In this document: positions 46,901 through 59,500 of the stretch, one piece after another
How positions within the stretch are numbered: the stretch's first letter is position 1
How the letters are laid out: each line of letters opens with the position of its first letter
NCBI GenBank assembly: GCA_034509735.1
Contig: JACGWO010000003.1
Coordinates: 36,106,466 to 36,170,465, forward strand
Direction of reading: 5' to 3'
Length of the DNA stretch: 64,000 bases
Source: Sesamum alatum
Lineage: Eukaryota; Streptophyta; Magnoliopsida; Lamiales; Pedaliaceae
The notes under the pieces: model-generated
The model's input: the letters and a program-made list of their open reading frames with translations, nothing else
Database searches by the model: none
What the model was told of the DNA's origin: nothing
Position numbers and translations under genes: made by a program

Positions 46901-49900
46901 GTTGGTAATAATAAAATTCACAATTTCAATTTTGTCAACCAAAGAGAGTGAAGGTCATCTTCCCCTACAATCTTTTGGAAGTGCTTCCCCCTCTACGCTT
47001 CTATTCAATCAACAAGTAATCTGAAAAATTGATGTCATGTTGCTTCCAGAAACTCTTTAATTCTGTATCTCAAGCCATATTCCTCAAAATCTAAGTTAGA
47101 TCAGCTTCCTACTCTTGTAGTTGTTTTCACCAAATCCCAAACATATTCCAATGTAGAATTATAGCTTATCTCCCTCAAATCTAATGCATCCTCTCAAAAG
47201 TCATTCCCAATACAACAACAGGTTATATTACTCAGTCTAGAACCATAAGAATCAATCATCAACATGGATACAAAATTCTGAACAAATTACATGGAAAGTT
47301 ACTCTGGCATTATACCATCCAGTACTTGAAAGATGTCCAAATCTAGCAAAGTGAAAAACTAGGGCGAAACACCTCGTAAAGATGTCCAAATCTAGCAAAG
47401 TGAACTTATGATGCAACAATAAATGCGGTGAATTTCAATGAAATCTTAACCAGCTAAATTATATGCATGCAGAGATGGAAATTCTTCACGTATACTGCAT
47501 TCGAACTTCCAAATGATGAATCTACCCAGGCAAAGTTACATCAAATTGCAAATCAATAAAAGGTCAATGATCTTTCAAGACAAATTTATGAGAATACATT
47601 TTTAAACAAGGATTAGGCATTGGTGTATTGTATATGATGGTTAATAACATTCACTAGTCTAACCGTCATCAGAATTCCTTTTTACAAGAATCCATCTGAT
47701 GAACATCATGAACTGTTCCTGAGAAACTCTGGAAGCATACCGCAGATAGGAGCAGGACTCATAATCTAGCAGAAAAATCTCACAGGATTTTTCTTAAAAA
47801 AGTGCCTTATACTAAAGAATAGCAAGAAGCACATTATCAAGGTTTTCCAAGGTCAGAGTGATAGCACTGCATTTGGTTAATTTGTACTATGGTTTCTATA
47901 TAATAGATACCTCACTCATACCTTGTGACATAAATCATTGCTACTCCAGCCCTCTGATTTTGCGGTATTTGCAGTGAGCCAAACTAAAATCGCATCAGCA
48001 AGATGCTTCTCACTGTGAGAGCAAAAGAATGATATCAGAACGAATTCATAAGTAAGTTGCAAAAGACTAGAACCATTTAACCTGTCCACAGTCAAATCGG
48101 GATGCTCGATACAGGACAACAGTAGTTTGTATGGGACATCGGTGTATGAGTTGAATGAGAATGCCCACATCTGAAAATATAAAGCATGACATATCAAGTT
48201 AAAATGAGAAAGGGATCAAAATCAGTGACATAAAAACTATGAGAAACTGAAGGAATAAGACGACTGTTTCTACATCCTTTTAATATGTAACAATACCTGA
48301 TAGTCTAAAACTGATGCAGTCTGATGATGGTAAAAGTAACGGAACTTTGCTAAGGCACATTCTAATAGCAATGAGCGAGAAGCCATAATTATGTTAAAGA
48401 TCAATGACTAAGAGCATAATATTCAAAATATAAACAAAAATCCTGCAGGTACAAGGGCAATAATGAACCAAAAATCGGACAAGAGTAGCAGTGTCAAAGC
48501 TAAAGCACTTACAAAGTTCCTAGCCAGATAGCTTGTACAGAACTGTAGGATAGAATCATTTGCTGCAACATATTCCACTTCCATCTATAAGACCGAGGTT
48601 TATAATATCGATGTTAAAGAAGGAAGTAAAGCTCAATATTTCATATATATACATCTTCATCATGGTCTTCTATCAAATGGAAAGCCTTACCACGCTCCAA
48701 ACCATACTTCCAGATATCAATCAAGCTATCTAGACATAACAGTTGTGATTGAGAAGTCACTTCATCCAACCAAACACGGCACTTCAAGAGAAGTGTATCC
48801 ACCCCAAAGAATAAAGCCGCCTGAGGACATATTAAAGCAATTTCAGAAATCCTGATGGTGAACCTCCGAATAGAGCTGTCCTTAATGGACTGAAATGAAA
48901 CCTATTTATAAATAATTTGGAAGTGCAGAGTCAACTGCTCAGATGGTAAAGCGAAAGAAGACCATAACCACAGACAGATACTCCTCGACAAGCTTTAAAA
49001 AACAGTGAAAGATGACGATACAACAACTACTAAAACCATCACGCCAAACTTTCAATTTGCTAATCAAAATCCCCTATCAGCCTAATTGTAGTCGTGCAAC
49101 CAAATCGATCCAGTGAATTGTTCGACTCAAAATCCTCAACATTATGTAAGAGTCTTTTACCAGAATCATTTTACGCATCAGTTGTGAATAAAAATAACCT
49201 TAAACACAAGAGGCGAAAAAAGAAAAAACAACATTTCATGCATTAGGTAAATCTCTTGTTACAATGGTTTATTACCAGAGCTTGATCAGCCGCTCGATTA
49301 ATTTACACTTTCCACAAATTTTGCTTTTCCCTCTAAACCAGTGCTGAATTCCTATCCCAAGAAACACTTGGAAACAAACTTCCACAAGTAGAAGACGGCC
49401 TAAGTTCGGATCAAATCAAGAAAAACGCATTACCTCATTAAGGGGAATAAAATTATCAGAGGTAATTTCTACGGGGCAACCAAATATGAACCTCAGAACA
49501 GTGGCAAAAGACTCCAAGTTCCAATGAATTGACACAGAACTGAGCCCATATTCTCTACAAAAGCGATAAAGATAAACACCATCAGTAAATTATATGGCCC
49601 ATAATTCAGCAGCATCAGATATGTTAAACTCAGAATCATGTCAAATCATTTGCCTGAAGCTTCCACTTAGGAGTCCACGAAAATATGAAGATTCTTCAAT
49701 AAGCCTGTGATTCAAACATTTACCTCAGAATCTCTTGAATATACACAAAGACATGGAAGCTTACACATACAGCAGCATTTTGTCTACTTGTTTCTTTCAT
49801 TATTAACTAGTGTAGGATTGAGAGTTGAGCTAATTTCATTGCCTGTTGGGATTGACTTCGATTTTCAGGAGTTTGTGAGCAAGAATGGAAAGCAAGTCCC

Positions 49901-50027
49901 AGCTACTGATGTCGGCCGTTGAAAGTACAATCTCGTCGAAATCCTCTGGTTCTTCATCATGGTTAAACTCGCTGCATATGAGAGTTACAAGGTCGGAGGT
50001 ACGCTGTTCGTGTCCGATCGACGCCAT
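40955..50027 (-). CDS. FBL11: BTB/POZ and leucine-rich-repeat protein, FBL11-like
   Basis: Nineteen coding exons: 50027-49843, 49704-49654, 49554-49434, 48820-48653, 48584-48513, 48170-48082, 48012-47922, 46877-46841, 46737-46586, 45997-45442, 44720-44454, 44369-44224, 43901-43551, 43056-42813, 42637-42582, 41682-41602, 41415-41371, 41282-41214, 41131-40955. All phases agree; the product is 985 aa. The N-terminal BTB/POZ-like part (about 30-120) includes LIEESSYFRGLLSGSF. A BACK-like helical part follows to about 300. Then come many LRRs of the F-box-like type (LDISNCPSLF, INLKGCTSVTD, LKIRGCRHLLRLE, LSLIGCTLLDSG) to the end PVHKETLVLVWN. Domain order matches Arabidopsis BTB/POZ protein FBL11, thought to act as a ubiquitin-ligase adaptor. 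There is no F-box. Introns 1 and 2 use GC donors. Exon 4 has an alternative donor at 48691 that would shift the frame. Confidence 0.92.
45383..45423. repeat. G-tract array in FBL11-like intron 10
   Basis: Runs of G (GGGGTGGGTGGGGTGGGGAG, then about 17 G) on the plus strand, so C-rich in the transcript. It starts about 18 nt inside the intron from the exon 10 donor at 45442. Confidence 0.9.
47336..47415. repeat. Short direct repeat in an FBL11-like intron
   Basis: The phrase GATGTCCAAATCTAGCAAAG followed by TGAA occurs twice, about 55 bp apart, between coding exons 7 and 8. Confidence 0.85.
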
Positions 50028-50129
50028 TACCTTTGGGTTCGAAGAGAAGGAAATTTCTGTTTGTTTCTATTCCAGATGATCTTTGCCTTCTCAAATTTGG
50101 TTCTGTGTTTTATTTTATTTTTTTTCTTT

Positions 50130-50235
50130 TTTATTATTATAAGAGGTTTATTTATTTATTTACTTTTATTATATAAAAAAAAATCTGAATTTGAACCCAT
50201 GAAGAGATATTGCCAACTCGTTTAATAGTTAATCT
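50130..50235 (-). mobile_element. Candidate tRNA-derived SINE remnant
   Basis: On the minus strand ATGGGTTCAAATTCAG resembles a pol III B box. Upstream is a degenerate ACGAGTTGGCAATA, and downstream is a T-rich tail. No target duplication was found. Weak. Confidence 0.25.
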
Positions 50236-52261
50236 TATTATAAAAAGTTTACTCATAGTTATAATTATTTTATTTTAAATTAGTTACTTTATCAGATCTT
50301 TCATCTTTCGTAATTGACTAAACAAAATAATACGATAGTAGACTATATCGGGTAAAATTCATTTTAATTTTTTATATTTGATTTTAATTTTAAAATAGTT
50401 ATTATCTTTTTACTCATTTTAAAGAGTTTTTTCTGTAGGTGGTTTTCTCTTATTAATATTATAAAATTTCTTTTCAAATAGTTTATTTTAATCCTTCACT
50501 TTTCATTTTTAAATGTAATTTGGTCTTTCGCACATAAATTTATAAAAATATAGTCTTTTTAATTAGAAAAATTTATCATTAAGCAAATATTGAGATAATA
50601 ACTTGATCAATGACGTTATATTAACATAATTGTTGTGGACGTAATAAACTATTTTGAGTTTTTCAAATAAAAAAAAACATTTCAATACATAAATTGGAGA
50701 AAAAGGTTTAAATAAAAAAATACAGAGCAAAAATATTTTAACAAATAAATTTTAAAATTAGAAGATAAATAAAAATAAATAAATATAAAAGCTAAAGTAT
50801 TGATAAAATAGAGTATAAAACCCCTTATGAGAAGTTCATTAAATTTACAAAAGTTATATTTATATTCCATTCATTAAGTTATTATTTAAATTTATCCCAA
50901 TCGTAAATTCTTCCATTATATTCTTTAAAAATTTATGTGGAGGGATCAAATTGCTAATGAAAATGTAAAGTGATGACTAGGATGATTTCATGCAAAAGAG
51001 AACAAAAATATATTTATAAGGATAATATGGGAAATCACCCTCTAAATGGACTAATTTGTATTAAATTGAAAAGATATGGACTAATTTAAAATTGATACCA
51101 AATATCGGAAACTAAAATGAATTCGGCTTCACTGAAAGGAGTGTTTATTGCAAAAGAACGTGCATAAATTTAATGAAAAGAATAGGAAATTCCCATTCAT
51201 ATAACGAATATTAATTATATTTTTTACTCATAAAGTATGCCTTTCACTCCCGAAAAAGTATAAAAAGTAACAAAAGTCCTCTAATAACATGGACTACAAT
51301 TCTTAAAATAAAAATATCCCTATTATTTACACTTCTTAAAATATGTTTATTTCAATCATTCTACTAAGATATAATTTGAGTTATTATTATAATTACATTG
51401 TTATTTAAAATAAATATTATTCAAAAAAATGATTTTTATAATTTTATGTTTTCTGCTATTATATGTACTGAACTTTTTCTTATAAAATATTATCAATACA
51501 GTTTTAAAATAGCATATATATTGAACATATATATGTGCACAGTATAAAATATGTAAATCTATACCTATAACTAATCTATAGTATTTTATGATTTTTAAAT
51601 AATATGATGTATTTGTAAATATTGTATATATAGTTTAATATAAATATATAATTAATATATTTTAAAACTTTACTTTCATAAAGTTATATGCATAATATAT
51701 ATAGTTACATCATGATTTACACATATTTATTGTAAACATCCATGGTTCCATGTTGAGCTGTAAATATTATATCATTTATAAAAAGTTAGAAATTTTAAAA
51801 ATTATTTTTTAAATAAAAGTTTGAATAAAAATTCAAAATCAATAAAAGTAGTTCTTGGAGAAATTTTGTGATAAAACATACTTTAAGAGGAAACTAAAAA
51901 TATTAGGGGTAAGTGAGTAGGGTATTTTTGTCTGTTATGAATTATAAATCCCTAGTCATAAATCATTTGAATTTGTCTGCATAATTCTAAATTCAAAAAA
52001 TTTCAAATCTTTTATCTCTAAATTTGAACTATATTTTATTTAATATTGATGGATTTTAAGTTCTTTTATTATGAAGTCATTTAAATCTTTTTTTTAAATT
52101 CTTTCTTTAAATTCAAATTTATTAATCCAAATGTAACCTAAAGGCACAAAGTGTATTAAACCCTTTACTCAAATGTTGAGTTACTAACAATTGATCAACC
52201 ATACAATTCCCTCACTTGCATTAAGCTAATATTCCATTGCTGTTGTTCGCCATATTTTTTT
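50236..52261. other. Intergenic, AT-rich, no gene seen
   Basis: No reading frame with coding character and no sharply bounded element. Confidence 0.5.
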
Positions 52262-52700
52262 AGGGTAAATTACATTAAAATCTTTTGAAGTTATGTAGAA
52301 GTACACAAATACTCATGACTTTGTAAAATTAATAAATATACTCATGAAGTTATAAATGTAATTATAACGACATCCCTTATTCGGAGGCATAACTTATCCC
52401 TTAAAATTAATACACTAAGGTCTCGTTTATTTTGAGAGATGAGATTAAGCGGTGATAGATTAATGATGGATAAAATATAATATGAGATTAAATTGATCAT
52501 TAATATTTTTATTTAAATCACCTATTTTATCATGATTAATGATCTATTTACCTAAATATAAGTAAACAAGATATTGAATTGGATATTCAACTCAATCATT
52601 ACAAATAAACAACGGCTAACAACAAAAGGCATTGAATATTTATATATTTTGGCCTGATCTCAAAACTGTCAGTGTAATTTATCCTATTTCTTAACTATAT
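52262..52700. mobile_element. Foldback element interrupted by a Tourist MITE
   Basis: The left arm is AGGGTAAATTACATTAAAAT. The right arm complements to AGGATAAATTACACTGACAG and ends near 52683. The Tourist MITE at 52419-52616 sits between the arms. The flanks ATTTTTTTA and TATTTCTTA are only roughly alike. Confidence 0.5.
52419..52616. mobile_element. Tourist-type MITE, 198 bp
   Basis: The termini are GGTCTCGTTTATTTTG and (complement of the right end) GCCGTTGTTTATTTG. A TAA duplication flanks it (52416-52418 and 52617-52619). It is clearly homologous over its whole length to 19700-19896. Confidence 0.8.
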
Positions 52701-53207
52701 TCATGTGTGGAGTATTAAACAATTTAATTAGCATACTTAGAAAACACGTAAATATCATTAAGCAACACGATGTTTTATTTGAAATCAATAATTTAATCAC
52801 GCATATCTAGAAAGCAGCATCCATGTTTTGCTTATTGATTAGCGCAACTCCTTTACACAGATGTAATGTAATTTATAAAATATTAATAATGACAATTTAT
52901 AATTAATACGATCAAATTTAAAAAATTTATTAAAATTTCAAATATAAGTTATGAATTTTTTTTTTAAAAAAAAGTTATAAACTTCTTTTTTTAAGCAAGC
53001 AAAATCATACACTTCATAATATTTTATAAACTTTCAAACATCACGTAAAATGCTTCAAAAAAATTAAGAAACTTTCTCAAACACCTCATAAACATCAAAT
53101 ATCAAAGAAATAAATAAAAAAATGATAAGTGGCAATGAGGCGTAATTTAATTGACGAATCTAAGGTTTTGGTTATGGGTTTTAGTCTCACCAATGTGTGG
53201 ATTATTT

Positions 53208-53450
53208 TAAACGATAATTACATTTACACTCCCTGATCTATAGTCTTTTTACATAAATTATCATTGTCTTTTGCATAATTATAAAACTACTCATGATAGT
53301 CAAAAAGTAGTAGTAGTTTGCATAGTGATGTTGACGTTTTTTTTTGGGGGGGGGGGAGGGGGGGAATGTAAACTTTCCAAAAAATTAAATGTGGTTTGTG
53401 TAAATGATGTTGAAGTTTCTGGTGATGTATATGTAATTATCAGTGATTTG
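53208..53450. mobile_element. Partial family D foldback element with G-run
   Basis: The left end GATAATTACATTTACACTCC is followed by the family phrase TGATCTATAGTC. It carries a T9-G13-A-G6 homopolymer junction at about 53337-53365. A right end comparable to the 35284 copy is not clear. Confidence 0.5.
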
Positions 53451-53799
53451 TGTCTATCCCTAATTTTAAAGTACTTATTAATCTATTGTAATAGTGATTT
53501 TTTTATTAATTATACACATTTGACATTAATAATTATCGTATATTGGTTGTTGATCGAAATATAAGGCAAGTTTCAAACAAGTTTGGAGTCCCTTTGCTTG
53601 CCCAGTTCTACATGATTTCCTGCCATGCAGATATGTAAATAATTAATAATCAGAAATGCATTCCTCTAATTCGCAGCTCCACCAAAAACGCAACATTCAT
53701 CCCAAAAACATACAATTCACCAATCAAAACAAACAAAAATTTCTCCTCGATTGAATTGTGCAATCGTGATTATTTGGTAATTAAGGGGAATTGATGAAA

Positions 53800-54063
53800 C
53801 TACTTGGGAGTGGAGGGTTTGGAGAAGCAGTAGTGGCAGAAGCCTTCGGTTTGGCGCACCACCTTCTTGTGGAAATTCCGATGACAGCTGCACGCGGCGC
53901 ACCTCAAGGCGGAGCTGCTCCCCTCTTCTCCCGCCGGCATGAACTCGCAGCACCCGTCCACCGCGTACTTCCCGATGCTCGCGGCGTGGTTTTTCCGGCA
54001 CTCCTTGTAAGTCACTTCTCCTCTATCCTTGGAAACCTTCCTCTCCTTCTGCAGATTCATCAT
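53800..54063 (-). CDS. MIF: Mini zinc finger (MIF) protein
   Basis: A single exon of 87 aa. The ZF-HD dimerisation domain is at residues 17-68 ([41 protein letters not shown]) with its conserved Cys and His residues. No homeodomain follows, which defines the MIF group. MIFs dimerise with zinc-finger homeodomain proteins and block them, linking hormone signals to development. The start is the MM pair at 54063/54060. The frame stays open upstream, but its first codon at 54123 is GTG and lies at the expected transcription start, so it is not used. A TATA-like TATTTATAAG lies about 70 bp upstream. The C-terminal tail beyond the domain is short, with a further Cys pair (FCHYCF). Confidence 0.93.
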   Translation of the reverse strand: MMNLQKERKVSKDRGEVTYKECRKNHAASIGKYAVDGCCEFMPAGEEGSSSALRCAACSCHRNFHKKVVRQTEGFCHYCFSKPSTPK

Positions 54064-54128
54064 TTTAATTTCTATCAAAGGCGAAACAAAATCGAAAAAG
54101 AAGCAAGTAAAATCCCTAACCACACTAC

Positions 54129-54138
54129 TTATAAATAC
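54129..54138 (-). promoter_or_regulatory. TATA box of the MIF gene
   Basis: TATTTATAAG on the minus strand, about 66-75 bp upstream of the chosen ATG, leaving a leader of about 40 nt. Confidence 0.5.
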
Positions 54139-54139
54139 A

Positions 54140-55640
54140 CTTGGTGTAGAAAATAGGAATCCCTAGGTTTCAAATTGGGGTAAAATCAAAACCGTACTCC
54201 ATAATACATCAGTAGGCGGAGCATTATTTAGAGGAAGAGTAGTAGTAGGGCGCGATAGGTGGCGCCGCCGATTTTGATTGATTTCTCGCCGGCATTGGTA
54301 GATCAATATAATGGCGTACGTCCGGATGAAAAGGTAGGTTTGATATAGGGATTTCAATAATGGTTCGCTCACTGCTATTCATTATTCTTTCTCGTGCATG
54401 TCTTGGGATCGGATGGATCCCTTTCATCCTCATCACTTCAGTCATCAACACTGTTCTCGAATTAATTTTTCTCTCCGCCTCAGCCTGCTTTCCGCTTTCA
54501 TTAATTGTACTGCTGTTCCTAGCCCATGATACTTTCATATTCATCAACCCTTTCGGCAAAAAAAGGAAAAACTAGATTAATGAGTTAGTACACTTCTTCA
54601 TGAATTTGGATAGTTGCGATTGTGATTGATTGATATCTCCTCTCTGTTTTGTTTTGTTTTATTTTTTGGTTGAATTTTGATACTATGGAGAAAAGTGGAT
54701 GAAGTAATTATGAACATGAGAATGGTTTTTAAGAATTGATGTGTTTAGAAATAATTATGAGTATATTCATTACAATATATCAATCGCTCATAACTTTAAA
54801 CTATCATAAGAAATCACCTAGTGCAGTTTTGTATTTCATCTTTTATTTTATTTTACATACTAGGCATTGTCACACGCGATTTCTGTGAGCACATAAAAAA
54901 AATTGTGATGTGAGATGTAGGGAAAAAATTAATAAAAAGAAGTAATTATGATTTGAATGGATGAGAAATAAAGGAGTTCATGAGGAAAAAATCAACACGT
55001 GGATAAAGTGAGAGAGAGAAAAAACAAATTATAATTGAATTTATTAAAAATATGAAAATTTTGTGAGTAAAAGAAACATTGATCGGAGAACTAAGAATGT
55101 GAAGCAGCTGGGTGAGAGAAAAAAATTATAATTATGAGATTATTAAAAATAATTAAAATTACTATTCTGATCACTTTTTTTAAAGGGAAAAAATGAATTA
55201 GAAGGTAAATTTAGATATTTAAAAGTAGGTACAATAAATATTTTCTTTAATTTATAATAGTACACATAGATGTATAAGTATCGGGTGTACTTCATATATT
55301 AATTTTGAAGTATTTATGCCAGGAAATATTAATTTTATCCATCCAATTTGTACTATACAGGATGCAATATAAATTTAAATTGATTTTTCTTATCAGATTA
55401 GCTAGATTTATATATAAATATATATATAATTAACGCGGGACAAGCTAGCTTATAGTAACAGTTTATTGTCAAAATTATTTTATAGTAAAGTGATGTGTTT
55501 GTGATTTGAGGAGAAGATGGGAAAATTACCGTCGACGTGTTATTCAATGAAAATATAAGACATAAAATTATACCCATATAAAAAATTCCCTCTCTAGAAA
55601 AAAAGACTTAGCGTGTGTCAAATGTGTCGATAGTAATTTT
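54140..55640. other. Intergenic, no gene seen
   Basis: The GC-balanced stretch at 54160-54570 is open in both directions (71 codons plus, 111 codons minus) but shows no recognisable domain, so I leave it uncalled. The rest is AT-rich. Confidence 0.4.
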
Positions 55641-55643
55641 TCT

Positions 55644-55810
55644 AACTTTTTTTCTGCTTAAATTACAATCACATTATAAAGTCCGAGTAATTTTCCTAAC
55701 CTCTCCTCTGCCCAACTTTTTTTCTGCTTAAATTACAATCACATTATAAAGTCCGAGTAATTTTCCTAACCTCTCCTCTGCCCAAATTACAACCGCATCA
55801 TAAAGTGCAT
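55644..55810. repeat. Perfect 70-bp tandem duplication plus partial third copy
   Basis: The unit from 55644 to 55713 is repeated exactly at 55714-55783. A diverged partial third copy (AAATTACAACCGCATCATAA) follows to about 55810. Confidence 0.9.
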
Positions 55811-56500
55811 CCCAATTAATAATTGGGTAAATTATAGCTGTTCTCCTCGAATTTTACATAATTACAAATATCTCAATAATAAACTAATCAATAAAAGGCT
55901 TGGACCCAAAGGCAGCCTAGCCCAAAAGCATATTATTGGGCAAAAGACTTGGGTTCGGCGGAAAACGAAGCAAGGCCCAAGAAAACCCACCAAGGGTGAA
56001 TAGGCCTGAATGACTGACATGTGGTGAGCTCTGGAAGGCTCCAAGGGTGTCAGTACAATTGACCAAATCCCTAAATACTCGATGTAATCTTGATGTTATT
56101 TTGTTATTCTCTTCGTATAATACGACCCTTATATTAGACCATAGCTAACTTTAGCGACGGGATGTCCCGACCGAATTTTCAGTTATTTTCGTCTGAGGTT
56201 GACTAGCTAATCAGGCCTAGTTCAGTCTAGCAAAAATCAAACTATGTATATTATTTAGCACCAGCAGTCATGACAAAATTTTCAGTTTATGGTTTCACAT
56301 GTTCTATACTTGTCATTTAACCGCGTGCATGAAGCAATGAGAAACCTTTGATTCCTAGTATTAAACCTGTTGTCCCCGTCATGTGCAATATCCAGTGCCA
56401 TAACTTGAAACAGATCTCTGCTTCATCAGTACAGTTTTTGCTAGATATATATTACAACATGGAAGGTGAGGGTGAGCAAGATACAGCAGTATTACCTTAA
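55811..56500. other. Intergenic downstream of the kinase gene
   Basis: It starts with a fragment of a family B arm (TAAATTATAGCTGTTCTCC). A GC-balanced, non-coding patch at 55890-56220 was not recognised; it may be an old retroelement or LTR fragment. Confidence 0.35.
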
Positions 56501-56545
56501 CCAGAACCGGATAGCAGCATCCTTACCCAAGTAAACATGTTTCCT

Positions 56546-59500
56546 TTAGAACAACTCAAACTCTATGTGCTCTCCAGTGGCGCCATAGTCCAGAAACCTT
56601 TTCCCCTTCTCCAGGGAGGCTACTTGCTGATTTCCAACGTCGTAGAACTCCGGAACCTGAGGTGGTATGGCGCAGCGTATCAGCGCCCAGTTCAGGCCCT
56701 CAAAGAACGGGTGCCGTTTGATCTCAGCCGCTCCCGTTTCCGTTCCAAGTCGATTCTCAGGGTCCTTCACCAACAGGCCTCTGATGAGATCCCTGGCCTG
56801 AAAACTAACCATTGGGGCATCCGGAAATTTTAGGTTCTGCAGGACCACATTTGCCAACGTCTCCTCGTTTCCAGCGCCCTTAAATGGTGTCTTCCCATAA
56901 AGAAGCTCGTAAAGAAAAACACCCAATGTCCACCAATCGACAGCACTCCCGTGGCCTTCTCCTTTAATGATCTCTGGAGCCAAGTACTCATGAGTACCAA
57001 CAAAGGAGTTGGATCGTGCCTCTGTTGGCTCGGCTACAAGCTGAGGTAACGATCTGGCCCGTACTGCAGCATCGGCTTTTAACTTCCTTGCTCTTGTTGC
57101 CGCAGGAAAAAGACGAGGGCTAAAGCATGACATCTTACATGAAGGTCCGGCGCAGAAAGGATCAATGCAGTTTGATCCGGCACATGGACCAGAGACCCTA
57201 GGTGGCTCCATTACTGTTGAGGATGATTTGACGAGAGTTGGGCTAACGGAACATCTTAGTGACAGGTCAAAATCTGTGAGCATGATATGACCATCTTCAC
57301 GTACCAGAATGTTCTCTGGTTTAAGATCTCGGTACACAATACCAAGCATGTGCAGATATTCGAGAGCAAGAAGGACCTCAGCTACGTAGAATCTGCAAGA
57401 ACCAAAGGTTAGGAGCTACGAAAACATCAGCCAACATACGATGAATTTTTGACCTTTTTCTGATATGCTGCTATCCTCAAATGTTGGATTAGATTAATTT
57501 CATATCATACATATCATCAATTAACAATGAACATATATTAACAACTAGGCTGTCTAGTAGCAGCACCAAAGCATTGTCCAGAGAACTAAGCATTCAGTTG
57601 CTCAAACTCCTTACAAAAAGCAAAAAGGAATAAGCTCAGAAGTCTAGGTAAAACAAAAGTCTCAACGGAACACTCAAATAAGGATATATTCATGATGAAT
57701 ATATCATAAATTCTAAACTTGACCTGTAAATGGTTAGATGATTTTCCGTTCTATCAAGCCATGAAAAAGTTACTTCATCCATAACATACTCATACATAAC
57801 CAGAATAAGTATAGATTCATTAGAAGAGCATTCTTATGCTCTCAGAAATTGAAGGAAATCACCAGTAGAAGTCCAAGTCATCCCAGATAACTTTCAGTTT
57901 TAAACTTTAAAACTGAAAAACTTAATTTATCCGCTAAACTTTTAGCATCGAGTCCAGTTGTAGGTTACTTTAGAATCATTTCCATAAAACTTGATTACAC
58001 AACTTATCTGTAAGTTAGGATGTCACAAATCAACAAAATTTAAGAGTCGGGATTTTGTTATGTTCAAACGCATAAAAAGCCTAGTGTGTACACTTTCCAC
58101 AATCTCTTTATAAGTTACCATATGCTTGTTTATTTCTGTGTTGCATTTTCAAGACATGCATTGCCGTTGCTATTGCATGATGCAAAGCATACAAGTAACC
58201 CGTAGTATGGATTTTAAATTCTATACCTTGCTGCCTGCTCAGGAAAATATCGGCCGGGTTGCTTCTGCCGGAGGACATGTAGGTCTCCACCAGGACAAAA
58301 CTCCATAACTAAACATGATAAATTGTCTGATGTAAACTGAGCATAAAGAGTGGGGAGAAATGGGTGGTCCAGCATTCTGAGAATTTCTCTCTCAGTTTGG
58401 GCCCTAGGCATCTTCTTCCTTCTTGCTAAGAACTCATTATCCATTACCTTTATCGCAAATGGGCAGTTCGTTCCTATCAGTTCAGCAAGATAAACCGTAC
58501 CGATGTCTCCAGAACCGAGTTTTTTCAACAAATTAAAGTGGCTAAGCCCTAGAAAACCATATTGTTTTCTTATATGGTTGATTGCTTCCCACCTCGTGTC
58601 CTTTGACATGTGTGGTCTACTGCTGCAAGTCGACCCACTTAGATTGCTCTCTTCGCTGAAACTAGTAGTGGTGCTACGGCTAAAATCACAAATGCTGCTC
58701 TTTGAGCTCTGAGAGATATCCTCTTTCTCACAGGATTTGGTAACAACAGAAGTATTTTGGTTCACCAAACCAGTTGGAATTGAATCTGGTTTACTTGCAT
58801 CAGAATCCATACTAACTGTCAAAACTTCAGCATGAGCAGTATCCGGGAGATCCATGCTAGAATTCTTACTTGTATCCCTCAAAGAACACTGACACCTTTG
58901 GCAGATAAATTGCCCAGAGATGTGGTCCTGACCACTATTTACTTCAAAAGATGTTTCTGAAATTCCATCAGTTGATGCTGCTACTTTCTTTGATTTCTTT
59001 ATGATGAGATTCTTGTTTCTGATGACTGGTTTGACTGCACGATATGTGTTTCTCGTTGAACTCACATCTCTGTTGCCTTTTATCAGACTGGATGAAGATA
59101 CTGTCTGTAACCTAGATTTTCGTCTCAGCTTCGGGGCAGCCTTGTCTATTACTTTCAATGAAGCGGCAGAATCCTCAGTTGGAACACTCGCTACTTTGTT
59201 CAAGCCAGAATTTTTCTTTTCTTGCTTTGAAAAATCATCACGAGCATTATTATGAGACAGAGCAGAGACTGAACTGCAGTCTTCTTCCTCTGGACCTGTT
59301 CCCAGCAACTGTTTATCAACTACTGTCGCAGGTGCAATCTCATTATTAATAGTCGAGGACTCTGCAGCCCTAATGGCTAAAACAGCAGGAACAAGTGGAG
59401 AAAGGTCTGAATTCTGATTCAGAGACTCTGTCTTTGGCTCTTGAAGGTGCGAAGATGGCATATTGGTAGAACTTGTAGCTATATTTCCTTCTACTAGAGT

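Noticed and set aside
48298..48400. Open block between FBL11-like exons 5 and 6 that could be an extra exon
   Set aside because: Exon 5 joins exon 6 in phase and recreates the conserved NFMWAFSF stretch. The block has no homology and would interrupt it.
54064..54123. 20-residue N-terminal extension of the MIF protein
   Set aside because: The first codon is GTG and it lies close to the TATA box, so the first real ATG is at 54063.
53791..54156. 121-codon plus-strand frame over the MIF gene
   Set aside because: A shadow of the GC-rich zinc-finger exon on the other strand.
54224..54575. Frames of 71 (+) and 111 (-) codons downstream of the MIF promoter
   Set aside because: Neither strand shows a known domain or a signal of selection. 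It is probably promoter or old non-coding DNA.
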